From positions 1 through 64,000 of the forward strand of contig JABDKD010000143.1 of assembly GCA_013003215.1 (NCBI GenBank): a stretch of 64,000 nucleotides of DNA. Direction: 5' to 3'. Position 1 is the first letter of the stretch; each line of letters starts with the position of its first letter. Below, one piece after another: positions 46,600-55,519 of the stretch. Source of the stretch: Pyrinomonadaceae bacterium. Lineage in GTDB: Bacteria; Acidobacteriota; Blastocatellia; Pyrinomonadales; Pyrinomonadaceae. Made by a program: the position numbers and the translations under genes. The notes beneath the pieces were generated by a model, which had not been told where the DNA came from, did no database searches, and was given only the letters and a program-made list of their open reading frames with translations.

Positions 46600-47163
46600 C
46601 TATTTAGCCAATCGAATCAGAACCTCATTCCTTCTCAGGTTACTCGGCGTGTAAGGTCCGTCATATCCGGCATAGATAAAGGTCCCTTCTGTGTCCAGAT
46701 TATTCTCCGCGATCCAATTCTCGAGACGTTGTCTCGCTTCTTCCATCCTCTTCGCTGAAGCGTAACCGCCGTAACGGGTTACTGCGAACTTACCGGCGGG
46801 TATTGTCTCGACAATGACATCCCTACGACTCGGAACAGGAGCACCATTCTCTGCAACGTCTTTCGGTAACACAAAACTCATTTTGTAAGAGCCTTCTTCA
46901 CGCCACGAAAAGACCGGAGAGGTCATCGGGATCTTCTGATTCCGGTCATTCGAACCCGAGATGTACCTGAATAGTTTCGAGAAAGCTGATCGCCCTTCCG
47001 ACCTAGCGGAGACAACAGGTATATCGGCGTACTTTCGAATTTCAAAATCGCCGTCTCTTTCGACGGTCTCGTAATCTGCAGATCCCACACTCGCGCTGGT
47101 CCGCACTATTGCGAAAGTGGCAAACATTAAAATTGTGATCGATCCAAGTATTAAGAATTTCAT
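46600..47163 (-). CDS. SOUL-family heme-binding-like protein
   Basis: This 187-residue protein has an N-terminal signal (ILGSITILMFATFAIVRTSA) and the SOUL domain opening YETVERDGDFEIRKYADIPV, then TSPVFSWREEGSYKMSFVLP. SOUL proteins bind heme or other tetrapyrroles in eukaryotes and many bacteria. The exported location suggests periplasmic heme handling. The bacterial role is unknown. It is convergent with the MlrC-like gene. Confidence 0.85.
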   Translation of the reverse strand: MKFLILGSITILMFATFAIVRTSASVGSADYETVERDGDFEIRKYADIPVVSARSEGRSAFSKLFRYISGSNDRNQKIPMTSPVFSWREEGSYKMSFVLPKDVAENGAPVPSRRDVIVETIPAGKFAVTRYGGYASAKRMEEARQRLENWIAENNLDTEGTFIYAGYDGPYTPSNLRRNEVLIRLAK

Positions 47164-47312
47164 ACCAATGTATCCGCTGAAGAACCGGTTTCGGATTCAT
47201 CGCACGGCAGAAATTCAGTTTTCTTAGAAAGCTCGCGGAATGAGCCGGTTTCATAATTCTATGGATTTATGGCTTGTGGGATTGAACATTTTCGGGCCTT
47301 TTCGGCTGGATT

Positions 47313-48164
47313 TTAAAGCAGACCGCACTTACGGAGTTCAGCTTTTACGCTATCCTGGTATTCCGCTGGAGTCATTGCAAAAACAGATCGCGAAAGTTTT
47401 CGGGATTGGTCAACTATCTTCCCGTCCGCCGCTTCGATCAGACCTATCAATTGTGACTTGTCCTTTGTTCGGAGGCCCTCAGATGATTCGAGGAAGGTCC
47501 GCAGTACGTACAAATCCTGTCGTCGCCCCAATGCCCGGCCAAGTTTTCTAAAGCCTTTGAGACCTGCCTTGAGCCTTGGAGATTCGTCTATATCCAGAGC
47601 TTCGAGTTGGTATCGCAGGTATTTGGTCCAGCGCCTGCATTTGTGGAACGTGTTGATGTTTCCGGTTTCCCAAGATTCGATATTGAGGCTGTAAGCCCGA
47701 CCATAAGTCTCCGCGAGTCGTATGTCCAAACGAATGCCCTTAGACGCCTTACCCAAGGATTTCCACTTCTTCAAATCTCGCGCAAACGCCTTTTTAAGGA
47801 GCTTCATCTTTTCGGAATTTTTTACTTTTCCGTTTGGCGATTGGCTTGCAATGAACCTGTCGACGGACTGGACGCTTTTATGTGACTTGCCGGAGTCACC
47901 TTTCTTCTCAAGTAGGGCCAGAGTGTCACGCATCACCTTCAGGTCCCTCTCCTCGCCGAGCATTCTTGCCGAATCGCGCAGACTGCGCAGAGCCTTTTTA
48001 CACTTCTTCGTTCCGATTTCCGGTTCGGCAAGCTTCCAGAGGCTTCGCAGGCGTTTTGTTGAAGTACGAAGCTTGTGAAGTGATTCCGGAGAAAGCTTGT
48101 CTTCCTTCCGCAATAGATCGAGTCCTTTCTTGTCAACGCCAATGGCGTACTGCTTGATAGTCAT
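47313..48164 (-). CDS. CHAD domain protein
   Basis: The start at 48164 (MTIKQYAIGVDKK) is chosen because the upstream extension does not match the family. The 283 residues form a helical CHAD domain, with conserved basic and His residues in LHKLRTSTKRLRSLW. CHAD proteins bind polyphosphate and often associate with polyphosphate granules or follow a CYTH domain. No CYTH or ppk gene is nearby. A purine-rich AAAGAG adjoins the ATG. Confidence 0.82.
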   Translation of the reverse strand: MTIKQYAIGVDKKGLDLLRKEDKLSPESLHKLRTSTKRLRSLWKLAEPEIGTKKCKKALRSLRDSARMLGEERDLKVMRDTLALLEKKGDSGKSHKSVQSVDRFIASQSPNGKVKNSEKMKLLKKAFARDLKKWKSLGKASKGIRLDIRLAETYGRAYSLNIESWETGNINTFHKCRRWTKYLRYQLEALDIDESPRLKAGLKGFRKLGRALGRRQDLYVLRTFLESSEGLRTKDKSQLIGLIEAADGKIVDQSRKLSRSVFAMTPAEYQDSVKAELRKCGLL

Positions 48165-48460
48165 CTCTTTGGGGCACCCTATATGTTTAAAGTGGAAAAG
48201 AATTTTGCCACGACTATTCAAAAAAGCCAACAGTTCTAGTACAAGATCCGATCGTATTTCGATCTGGTTAATCACGAAGGCACCAAAATGTCGCTGGAAA
48301 ACGCGGTGAATAATCAACTTGAGCCACCACGAAAGTTTTCCGGACGCGAAAAAAAGGGCTCAAGATGTCCTATTCTTGCTGGTTGGAATTTCGTACCCCG
48401 AAATAAAATAACAACCCATCTTCGTTGACCTACATCGCACGAAAAAAAGGAGTCTAAACT

Positions 48461-49099
48461 ATGAAAGCGGCACGGATTGCACTTTTTCTCGTCGTAGCTG
48501 TCTTTGCGGTTACAGTGGAGATGTTTCCCCAGGCAACCGCGCGAACGAATGAATGGCGGGGATTGCAACTTGGCGTTTCGTCCCCGACTGACGCGATTGA
48601 CTCGTTAGGAAATCCTTCAGGCGACAAACTGAACCAGAAATTCCGTCCCATGATCGACGATGATGTCTTTGAAGACGGGTACAAAGACTTTCGCGTTTTA
48701 TCCTACAAAAATATTCGCGGCTTCAAATCTGTCAGCCTCTATTTTCGGGATGATTTACTATATGTGATCCGCCTTAAGCCAAGAGATTTGAAGGCTTTCA
48801 GCCTCGAACGTGCATACGATTCTGAGTTTGAGTTCGTGCCCGACCGGTTCTCAAAGATTCTTATTCCGGGTGATTACGGCAGAGGACGAAGCAGGCGGCC
48901 ATCCAGCTATCCAATGTTCTATTTCCTTCTTAATGAGACAGATGAAGCGTTTGCGATTGCTGCAATCGACAATAACTCCGTCAGCGAGGTGTTTGGCGGT
49001 CGCAGAAAGAGCCGCGGCCGGGTGCCCGGAAAAGTTAAGACGCTGGATTTGATATCTACAGAACTAGTTTCCGACGACGGTGCGGATATTCTTAAGTGA
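48461..49099 (+). CDS. Secreted protein of unknown function
   Basis: This 212-residue protein has a signal peptide (IALFLVVAVFAVTVEMFPQA). The mature part includes GWRGLQLGVSSPTDAIDSLG-like motifs that resemble small outer-membrane or lipocalin-like proteins, but no family is recognised. It stands alone between the CHAD gene and a terminator. Confidence 0.65.
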   Translation: MKAARIALFLVVAVFAVTVEMFPQATARTNEWRGLQLGVSSPTDAIDSLGNPSGDKLNQKFRPMIDDDVFEDGYKDFRVLSYKNIRGFKSVSLYFRDDLLYVIRLKPRDLKAFSLERAYDSEFEFVPDRFSKILIPGDYGRGRSRRPSSYPMFYFLLNETDEAFAIAAIDNNSVSEVFGGRRKSRGRVPGKVKTLDLISTELVSDDGADILK

Positions 49100-49260
49100 A
49101 GCAATAAAGAAGAATTGAAGTTTTACCGAGATCGGGATATCTGAGAGCAAATCAGCGGTAAGAGCTTCCGGCGATATGCATAAATACTTCTGGTTCGGGA
49201 GATGCTGCCCGCTCAATTTTCCGAGCTGATTTTGATTACGATTCGAACTTACGTTGGAGA

Positions 49261-49300
49261 AAACGACCGCTTACAAAAGTCTGCAGCGGTCGTTTTTCTT
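49261..49300 (+). terminator. Rho-independent terminator
   Basis: AAACGACCGCT (49261-49271) pairs with AGCGGTCGTTT (49285-49295) and runs into further T residues. It is about 160 bases past the 49099 stop and just before the convergent gene; it may also serve a short unannotated transcript. Confidence 0.85.
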
Positions 49301-49328
49301 TTGGGGGACCCGCCAGCGGCGGGCAGAC

Positions 49329-49748
49329 TCAAGCGCTTTTATCCTTTGCTTTTACAACCACTTTTTGAGCGAGATTCTTGTTACCATTTCTCGCATCTTT
49401 TTCAGCGCGCGTGGTTGGAAGCTCGATTCGAATATTCCCGACAACGAAACTCGTCAGAAAGTAGCTTTCTCCATGGCGGTTGAACGTCATACTCTCCGCG
49501 GTCGACGCCCCACCCTTTGTTTTCGCCAGTAAAAGCGCCTGCTTTTTGGAGTCACTTAGGATCCAAACCATCCGCTGTCCGCCATTGTCAGAAGCTTGTT
49601 GGATCCTGTATTCGCCGGCCGAATAATGCTTGTTACGAACGCTAAAATCAAAAGGCACATCGACCTTGATAACATTTGATTGCGCAAGTACCGGCGCGGC
49701 ATAGGAAAGTACAAAAAGAATTGCGATTGCGATTAAATTGTTTTTCAT
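49329..49748 (-). CDS. Secreted protein of unknown function
   Basis: The start at 49748 has a perfect GGAGG eight bases upstream. The 139-residue protein has a signal peptide (MKNNLIAIAILFVLSYAAPVLA) and the short pattern VPFDFSVRNKHYSAGEYRI, which is common in Acidobacteriota secreted proteins of unknown role. A small hairpin (AAGGG, CCCTT) precedes the ribosome site on the message. No cofactor or enzyme motif is visible. Confidence 0.72.
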   Translation of the reverse strand: MKNNLIAIAILFVLSYAAPVLAQSNVIKVDVPFDFSVRNKHYSAGEYRIQQASDNGGQRMVWILSDSKKQALLLAKTKGGASTAESMTFNRHGESYFLTSFVVGNIRIELPTTRAEKDARNGNKNLAQKVVVKAKDKSA

Positions 49749-50011
49749 TTTTTTACCTCCGTAAGGGTTTTGCCCCTTCACATAACTACGCCACGAAACG
49801 CGAAAAAATGGCTCAGGAGATTTTTCTCAGTCAATATAAAAAGCCCATCGAACAAATGAAGGACCTTATTACGGAAAGGATTATTTACGTTTGGCGGGGA
49901 GTATTTGGGTAAAGGTTTGGTTAAAGGAACAGCACGCAAAACGATGTAATGATAGTAGCTAATAACACGGCTTTACGGCCGCATCGCACTATTATTCAGA
50001 ACATATACGGA

Positions 50012-51268
50012 TTACTCGTACCTCAAGCACTCGATTGGATCAAGACGTGCAGCTTTCCACGCCGGATAGAGCCCGAAGAAAACCCCGATCGAGATACTTA
50101 CAAAGAACCCTGCGATCGGTGCCCATAAAGGTACATAGGAAGGAAATACAAGTGCAATCAGGAGAGTCAGCAGCCAGCCGATAAGAAGGCCAACCAAACC
50201 GCCGAAACCCGTAAGTGTAGCCGCCTCAATAAGAAACTGCAGTAGAATATCTGAACGTTTTGCCCCAATGCTCTTCCGGATCCCGATTTCTTTGGTTCGC
50301 TCGGTGACCGAAACAAGCATGATGTTCATGACGCCGATCCCGCCGATCATCAGACCCACCGAAGAGATGACGACCATTGCCAGGAATACTCCGAATGTGA
50401 TCGATTTGAACTGGTCGATGATGCTGGCGGCCGTTTCCATCGAGAAGTTGTTGTCTTCACCAAATGAAACCTGACGCCGGACACGCAGGAGGTCCTGGAC
50501 CTGGTCCCTGGCTCCATCAAGCATTCCGTTCTTAGCGACAGCGAGGATGAAGAGGTCATCGGAATTTGGTTTTATACGGAGCGCCGATCCCATAGGCATA
50601 TAGATAACGTTTGACTGGCTGTTGCTTCCGTCGCCGCCAAAGAGTTCTTCTCTTTTCTCCAGAACGCCAATAATCCTAAATTCACGACCACCGATTTCGA
50701 TCTTTTCTCCAAGCGGAGAGCCGAACGGGAAATAGCTCTTTCGAACTTCATCTCCTATTAGTGCGACATCCGCCTTCATATCGTCTTCAGCCTGAGTGAA
50801 CCATCGCCCTTCAAGCAGGACCTCGCTGGGTGTCCTTTCGATTTCCGGGGTCGTTCCCGAAAGTCGAACCGACGAAGATGTTTTCCCGTTCTTACCCGTT
50901 ACGAGTATTTTCTGTCCCCAACGGTCGCTTGAGACATCGAGAAATGGAACAGCGGTCTCAACCGTCGGTAGATTTCGCAGGGCCTCGGCATCCTCAAAAG
51001 TGAGAGGCTTCCTCATCCTTTCTTCTCTCGAGCGACGGCCGATCTGGATGCCGACATTGTACTTGTAGAGAAAGATCGAATTGGTGCCGAATGACTCGAT
51101 CTGTTTTGCCACCGCCACGTTGATACCACTGATTATAGATGAGATAAGCATTACCGTGATGACGCCTATGATCACACCGATAATAGTCAAAAACGAACGC
51201 AGCTTATGGTTTCTCAAAGTAGAGAAAGCCATCTTGAAGTTTTCGACAAATGTATTGCTTATCTTCAC
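50012..51268 (-). CDS. MacB/FtsX-type ABC transporter permease
   Basis: This 418-residue permease has an N-terminal helix (FLTIIGVIIGVITVMLISSIIS), a large periplasmic MacB_PCD domain (about 45-270) and three C-terminal helices with SVTERTKEIGIRKSIGAKRSDI. It follows a related permease by six bases. MacB-type complexes move macrolides, toxins or lipoproteins. The cognate ATPase and MacA-like adaptor are absent from the window. Confidence 0.85.
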   Translation of the reverse strand: MKISNTFVENFKMAFSTLRNHKLRSFLTIIGVIIGVITVMLISSIISGINVAVAKQIESFGTNSIFLYKYNVGIQIGRRSREERMRKPLTFEDAEALRNLPTVETAVPFLDVSSDRWGQKILVTGKNGKTSSSVRLSGTTPEIERTPSEVLLEGRWFTQAEDDMKADVALIGDEVRKSYFPFGSPLGEKIEIGGREFRIIGVLEKREELFGGDGSNSQSNVIYMPMGSALRIKPNSDDLFILAVAKNGMLDGARDQVQDLLRVRRQVSFGEDNNFSMETAASIIDQFKSITFGVFLAMVVISSVGLMIGGIGVMNIMLVSVTERTKEIGIRKSIGAKRSDILLQFLIEAATLTGFGGLVGLLIGWLLTLLIALVFPSYVPLWAPIAGFFVSISIGVFFGLYPAWKAARLDPIECLRYE

Positions 51269-51274
51269 AGTATT

Positions 51275-52501
51275 TTAGTCTGACCTAAGTGCTTCAATCG
51301 GATCGATGCGTGCTGCCTTCCACGCAGGGAATAATCCAGCCGCGATGCCTACGGCGGCCGAAACGCCGATGGCCAGGAATATCGACCACAACGGGATAGC
51401 TGTTTCCAATACATATATCGAAACGACTACGCCGATGAGTTCCGCCAGAATCAGTCCAATGATGCCGCCTATCGTTGCCAGAGTGGCCGATTCCGCCAGG
51501 AATTGCTTGATGATATCGGATTGCCTGGCCCCCAGACTCTTTCGTATGCCGATTTCCTTTGTCCTTTCCGTTACGGCTACCAGCATGATGTTCATGATTA
51601 CGATAGCGCCAACCACCAGGGCAATCGTTGGAACGACAATAATCACAATAAATACCGGTCCCAACACCTGATCGCGCATCTTTGTGATCGCGTCCGGTGT
51701 GAAGATCCCAAAATTATCTTTTTCTCCAAATGGCAGGCCGCGTTTGATGCGCATCAAGGTCCGCGCTTGCTCAACCGCGTCCTGGAAGGTTTCGTCCGTG
51801 TAAGAGGTGGCTACGAAATAGAGGCTGCTCCAGCGGTTCTTGCCTTTCAAATATGTCCTGACAGGCATCTGGATAAAGTTGTCCTGTGACCTTCCAAAGA
51901 TGTTTCCCTTCGCAACCGCTACTCCTATTACCCGGTATGTGATGCCGTTCACCTTGATCTCTTTATCCAGGGCGGATGCTCTTGGAAAGAGTGTTTTCTC
52001 GATGTCTGCGCCGATGTAAACAACCCTCTTCGCGTTATCGTTTTCTACTTTAGAAAAATACCGGCCTTTTTGGACTTCAGCCGACTCGATCTCTCCAACT
52101 ACCGGTTCTACTCCCTCGACCTGCACATCTTCGATAAGCTCCGAACCGCGTTTGACCTGCATTCGGTTACCGCGCGTCTTCGCTCCAATCAGTTTGATCA
52201 GGTCGCCATTTTCACGAACAAATTCCAGTTCTTCGAATGTAAGATCCTTGTTTCGCCTTTGAGCTTCAGCAAGCTTGTCCGAATCCTGAAAATCCTCGAA
52301 GCTGAACCGGCTGATCGAAAATGATTTAGAACCGATACCGGCAATCTTCTCGTCTACATAATTGTTGAAACCCTGGAGAATGGATAAAACCACCATAAAT
52401 GCAGCCACACCAATGATCATCCCAAGCAGGGTCAAGAACGACCGCATCTTATGAGCTCGAATCGCGGAAAGTGCCAGCTTTATTGTTTCGGAAAAATTCA
52501 T
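51275..52501 (-). CDS. MacB/FtsX-type ABC transporter permease
   Basis: This 408-residue paralogue of the next gene has the same topology: N-terminal helix LTLLGMIIGVAAFMVVLSIL, periplasmic domain, and AVTERTKEIGIRKSLGARQSDI before the last helices. The two probably form a heterodimer. It is the first gene of the pair, with about 300 bases of empty sequence upstream. The ATPase must be encoded elsewhere. Confidence 0.85.
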   Translation of the reverse strand: MNFSETIKLALSAIRAHKMRSFLTLLGMIIGVAAFMVVLSILQGFNNYVDEKIAGIGSKSFSISRFSFEDFQDSDKLAEAQRRNKDLTFEELEFVRENGDLIKLIGAKTRGNRMQVKRGSELIEDVQVEGVEPVVGEIESAEVQKGRYFSKVENDNAKRVVYIGADIEKTLFPRASALDKEIKVNGITYRVIGVAVAKGNIFGRSQDNFIQMPVRTYLKGKNRWSSLYFVATSYTDETFQDAVEQARTLMRIKRGLPFGEKDNFGIFTPDAITKMRDQVLGPVFIVIIVVPTIALVVGAIVIMNIMLVAVTERTKEIGIRKSLGARQSDIIKQFLAESATLATIGGIIGLILAELIGVVVSIYVLETAIPLWSIFLAIGVSAAVGIAAGLFPAWKAARIDPIEALRSD

Positions 52502-52801
52502 GAGAAAGGTTGTATACGCAACGACTGTTCAAATGGTTTTATTTCTTATTATCCAAGCGCTATTAATAATATCCGTCTCCGGGCGTCAAACGGATGCAGT
52601 GGCGCCGGACTTTGACTCCGTATTATTTTGGTCTTGCCGAAGACCGAACCGTCAAATACCTATTCTCATACGTTAGCTCGTCGAGATATGCCACTTGAGA
52701 TTGTCGAAACGCGGCTGTTCGTCATTTTTGTTGATTGCGAAACGCTTTTCATTTAGCTTTATGGTTCAGATCAGAGTTCAGTTTTAAGAGGAGGGACCAG
52801 C
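52502..52801. other. Intergenic region between permease and lipase genes
   Basis: This 300-base divergent gap presumably carries both promoters. I see no gene, repeat or clear operator. Confidence 0.5.
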
Positions 52802-53416
52802 ATGCCGGAATTGGATCTTGGGGAAACGAAGGGAGTTTGCGAAGTCGCATACGATGGAGAGGAAGGGGATCGGTACAGGTTTCCCGACGGATCGACATGG
52901 GCAATTCAGGAAGCCAGATCTACCTGGTCGACGGGTTTCAAGGGAGTAGTAGTTGCGCCCGAGGAAGACAGGGATATAACGGTACTCGCTTTTGCGGGGA
53001 CTGATTCATTACTGGATGTCGGTGTCGATATCGTCCAGATCGCGGGCGGACTTCCTCCGCAATATTCCCAGGCATTGATATGGGCGAGAATCGTTTCCGC
53101 TTCGACGAGATCAAACCTGGTGCTCGCTGGACATTCACTTGGCGGTGCTTTGGCGGCTTACTGTTCAGTTTCACTTCGATGCCCGGCTTGCACGATTAAT
53201 CCGGCGACTCTCGTCGGGGGTATCTCTATTGCCTCATTGCGGAGCAACCCTCATATAACAAACTATATCGCGGCCAATGAATTCGTCAGCAGCGCGCCGG
53301 GCAGGAATCCAGGGACCGATGTGGTCGTTCCGTCGGCTGGAGGGAATCTCAGTTTCTTCACCGATCACTCGCTGTCGGCGATCGGGCCCTCGATCCCGTT
53401 GCCCGTGAAGCTTTAG
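52802..53416 (+). CDS. Class 3 lipase-like alpha/beta hydrolase
   Basis: This 204-residue protein has no signal peptide. The lipase signature GHSLGG holds the nucleophile Ser, and FAGTDSLLDVGVDI matches the oxyanion-side strand. The His in DHSLSAI near the C-terminus fits the triad. It belongs to the Lipase_3 group that hydrolyses acylglycerols. A clean GGAGG site precedes the ATG. The protein is shorter than usual, a minimal fold. It is followed by an unrelated exported hydrolase. Confidence 0.82.
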   Translation: MPELDLGETKGVCEVAYDGEEGDRYRFPDGSTWAIQEARSTWSTGFKGVVVAPEEDRDITVLAFAGTDSLLDVGVDIVQIAGGLPPQYSQALIWARIVSASTRSNLVLAGHSLGGALAAYCSVSLRCPACTINPATLVGGISIASLRSNPHITNYIAANEFVSSAPGRNPGTDVVVPSAGGNLSFFTDHSLSAIGPSIPLPVKL

Positions 53417-53527
53417 GTTGAGGGGCCTTATTGGTAAGAGCCCCCTATGAGAGAGAAGGATCTATCAAATGATATTCGATCCAACAAGCCGCGCCTCCAA
53501 GGTTGTCCTATAGTAGACTAAATTTCA

Positions 53528-54943
53528 ATGATGCATAAAACCTTACTGGCCCGTCTTCTAAAACGTTATTCGTTCCTTCTTTTTATACTTCTGGTGTCAC
53601 AGACTGCGTTCTCAATAAATCACTTTGAGAACAACTACAGAGAGTATCCGCAACCAAAAACGGGTAGGCTTCCCGTTGTCATCATTCCGGGGCTTACCGG
53701 ATCAGAACTTGTGAATGAGAAGACAGGCGAGCAGGTATGGTTTTCGTTCGGCCGGGCCAAAGGTGATGACCTGAGGTTGCCTGTCTCGCCCGATTTCAAA
53801 GCTAACAGGGACGATCTGGTTTCAAGAGACATACTTCGTTCAGTTAAGGTTTCCAGGCTCTTGCCGAAGATTCGAATCTATCGAAGCATAATTGATTCCC
53901 TCAAAAAGGATGGGTTCAGTGAAGGGAATATCGATGAACCGACCGAGAACGGTTTTGAGGATACGGTTTATGTTTTTCCGTACGACTGGCGAAGGGACAA
54001 TGTGGAAAATGCCCACCTGCTGCTGCAAAAACTCGATAAAATAAGGAGAAAGGCGAAAAGACCCGAGCTTCGGTTTAACGTTGTGGCGCATTCTATGGGT
54101 GGATTGCTGGTTCGCTACGCTGCCATGTACGGAACAGCGGATCTTACGGAAAATATGGAGAGTTCGTCCTGGAGCGGCGCCGAATACTTCAACAATATCT
54201 CGTTGATCGGAACTCCGAACGGCGGAACTCATCTGATCCTTGAGACGATGATCAAAGGAATGTCTCTGACACGGGGCTGGAACGTCAATTTACCGTTTGT
54301 GCGGGACCTCTCAAAATTTGATGCTTTCACCTTTCCCTCGCTCTATCAGCTTTTGCCGCACAAAGGAATCACACGGATTCTGGACGAGAATCTTAAAGAA
54401 CTGGAAGTCGATATTTATAGTCCGGAAACATGGGAGAAATATGGCTGGCTGGCATACGCAGATAAGGAATACGAAAGTGCCTTCAGCCCCGAAGAAGTGA
54501 GTCTGTCGCGAGAATACTTTCAGGCGGTTCTGGGCAGGGCCGAGTTGTTTCAGTCTGCTTTGAACTCAAACCCCATCCCCGCTCCTTCGATCCGGTTCTA
54601 CAATTTTGGGGCGGACTGCAAGGAAACTATGGATGGCGTTGTCGTTTACAAAAGCCGGAAAGACGATAAGTGGAAGACGATTTATGACGCAAGTTCATTT
54701 AAGAAATACAACGGTACTTCAGTGTCTAAAAAGAGCGTGAAGGAAGCAATTTTCAGGCCCGGGGACAGCCAGGTGACCAAAGCCTCCCTCGATCACGGCC
54801 TCGAGAGTACTGAATCGGCGGATTCGAAAGAGAAACCTTTTACAGATGTCTGCGGAAATCACATTTTGCTTATAAGAAATGACGACGTACGCAAGAGCAT
54901 TGTGAGATTGTTCAATCTACCGGCCAACGAACCGGTCGGTTAG
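53528..54943 (+). CDS. Exported LCAT-like lipid acyltransferase/hydrolase
   Basis: This 471-residue protein has a signal peptide (YSFLLFILLVSQTAFS). It has the LCAT start LPVVIIPGLTGSEL and the nucleophile motif HSMGG in NVVAHSMGGLLVRYA. Later segments include GTPNGGTHLIL and a GNHILLI with a likely catalytic His. LCAT-family members act on phospholipid or sterol esters; bacterial roles are unclear. It is near the lipase gene but with its own promoter gap. The ATG at 53528 has no strong ribosome site and ATG 53531 is equally likely. Confidence 0.8.
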   Translation: MMHKTLLARLLKRYSFLLFILLVSQTAFSINHFENNYREYPQPKTGRLPVVIIPGLTGSELVNEKTGEQVWFSFGRAKGDDLRLPVSPDFKANRDDLVSRDILRSVKVSRLLPKIRIYRSIIDSLKKDGFSEGNIDEPTENGFEDTVYVFPYDWRRDNVENAHLLLQKLDKIRRKAKRPELRFNVVAHSMGGLLVRYAAMYGTADLTENMESSSWSGAEYFNNISLIGTPNGGTHLILETMIKGMSLTRGWNVNLPFVRDLSKFDAFTFPSLYQLLPHKGITRILDENLKELEVDIYSPETWEKYGWLAYADKEYESAFSPEEVSLSREYFQAVLGRAELFQSALNSNPIPAPSIRFYNFGADCKETMDGVVVYKSRKDDKWKTIYDASSFKKYNGTSVSKKSVKEAIFRPGDSQVTKASLDHGLESTESADSKEKPFTDVCGNHILLIRNDDVRKSIVRLFNLPANEPVG

Positions 54944-55519
54944 ATTTAAGCTTTTGAGCCACCGTCATTTTTTCGGCGAACGCTATGCGCCTCGAATTTG
55001 AAGAAAATCCACCTCAAACCAGACATTTTTTCACGACAATCCCCGGAGTCCGACGGGCTGCCATTGCTCGGTTCCGAGGTAAATCACGCAGAATCGAGTG
55101 GAAATTTTCGCAATTTCCAATTCATCTCTGCGGGACCTCCAGTCCGTTCTGCAGATCAGTCACGGCGATTCTAATTCATTAAAACGAAGTTATTGAATAA
55201 TCGATACTGAAGCGTTCGCATGCGATCCGGTTGTTCTACTATGCTTCAGAGACGGTGCGGGACAGCAAATACATTCGTGTCTCCGGCTAGTGCACTCCAG
55301 GAGGTGATAGACGCGATTCTCGGATTGCCGTCTCAAAACGGTGCTTGTAAATAATGTTGTGAGCATTGGTATTTAACTGTCTTCGAGGGCGTCGGTCTGC
55401 AGCACAAGAGGATAGGGTTTGGTTTAACGTTGGCACAGTAAGTGCCTCGATATTTGCTGGGGTTACATAGGTAAGAATCTAGGGTTTCAAAGTGAAACTT
55501 CAGAGTATTTTCAAGAGTC
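54944..55519. other. Intergenic region without a supported gene
   Basis: This 576-base stretch shows no gene with both a ribosome site and protein-like composition. I see no repeat or clear hairpin. It presumably includes the promoter of the next gene. Confidence 0.5.

Noticed and set aside
49238-49260. GATTCGAAC resembling a tRNA T loop
   Set aside because: No acceptor or anticodon arms can be folded around it.
49808-49912. Possible 34-codon plus-strand gene (MAQEIFLSQYKK...)
   Set aside because: Protein-like but without a ribosome site or conservation evidence; too short to support.
53421-53446. Possible terminator after the class 3 lipase gene (AGGGG...CCCCT)
   Set aside because: Only five base pairs before a mismatch and no T tract.
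54985-55182. 65-codon plus-strand open frame
   Set aside because: No ribosome site and composition unlike protein-coding neighbours.
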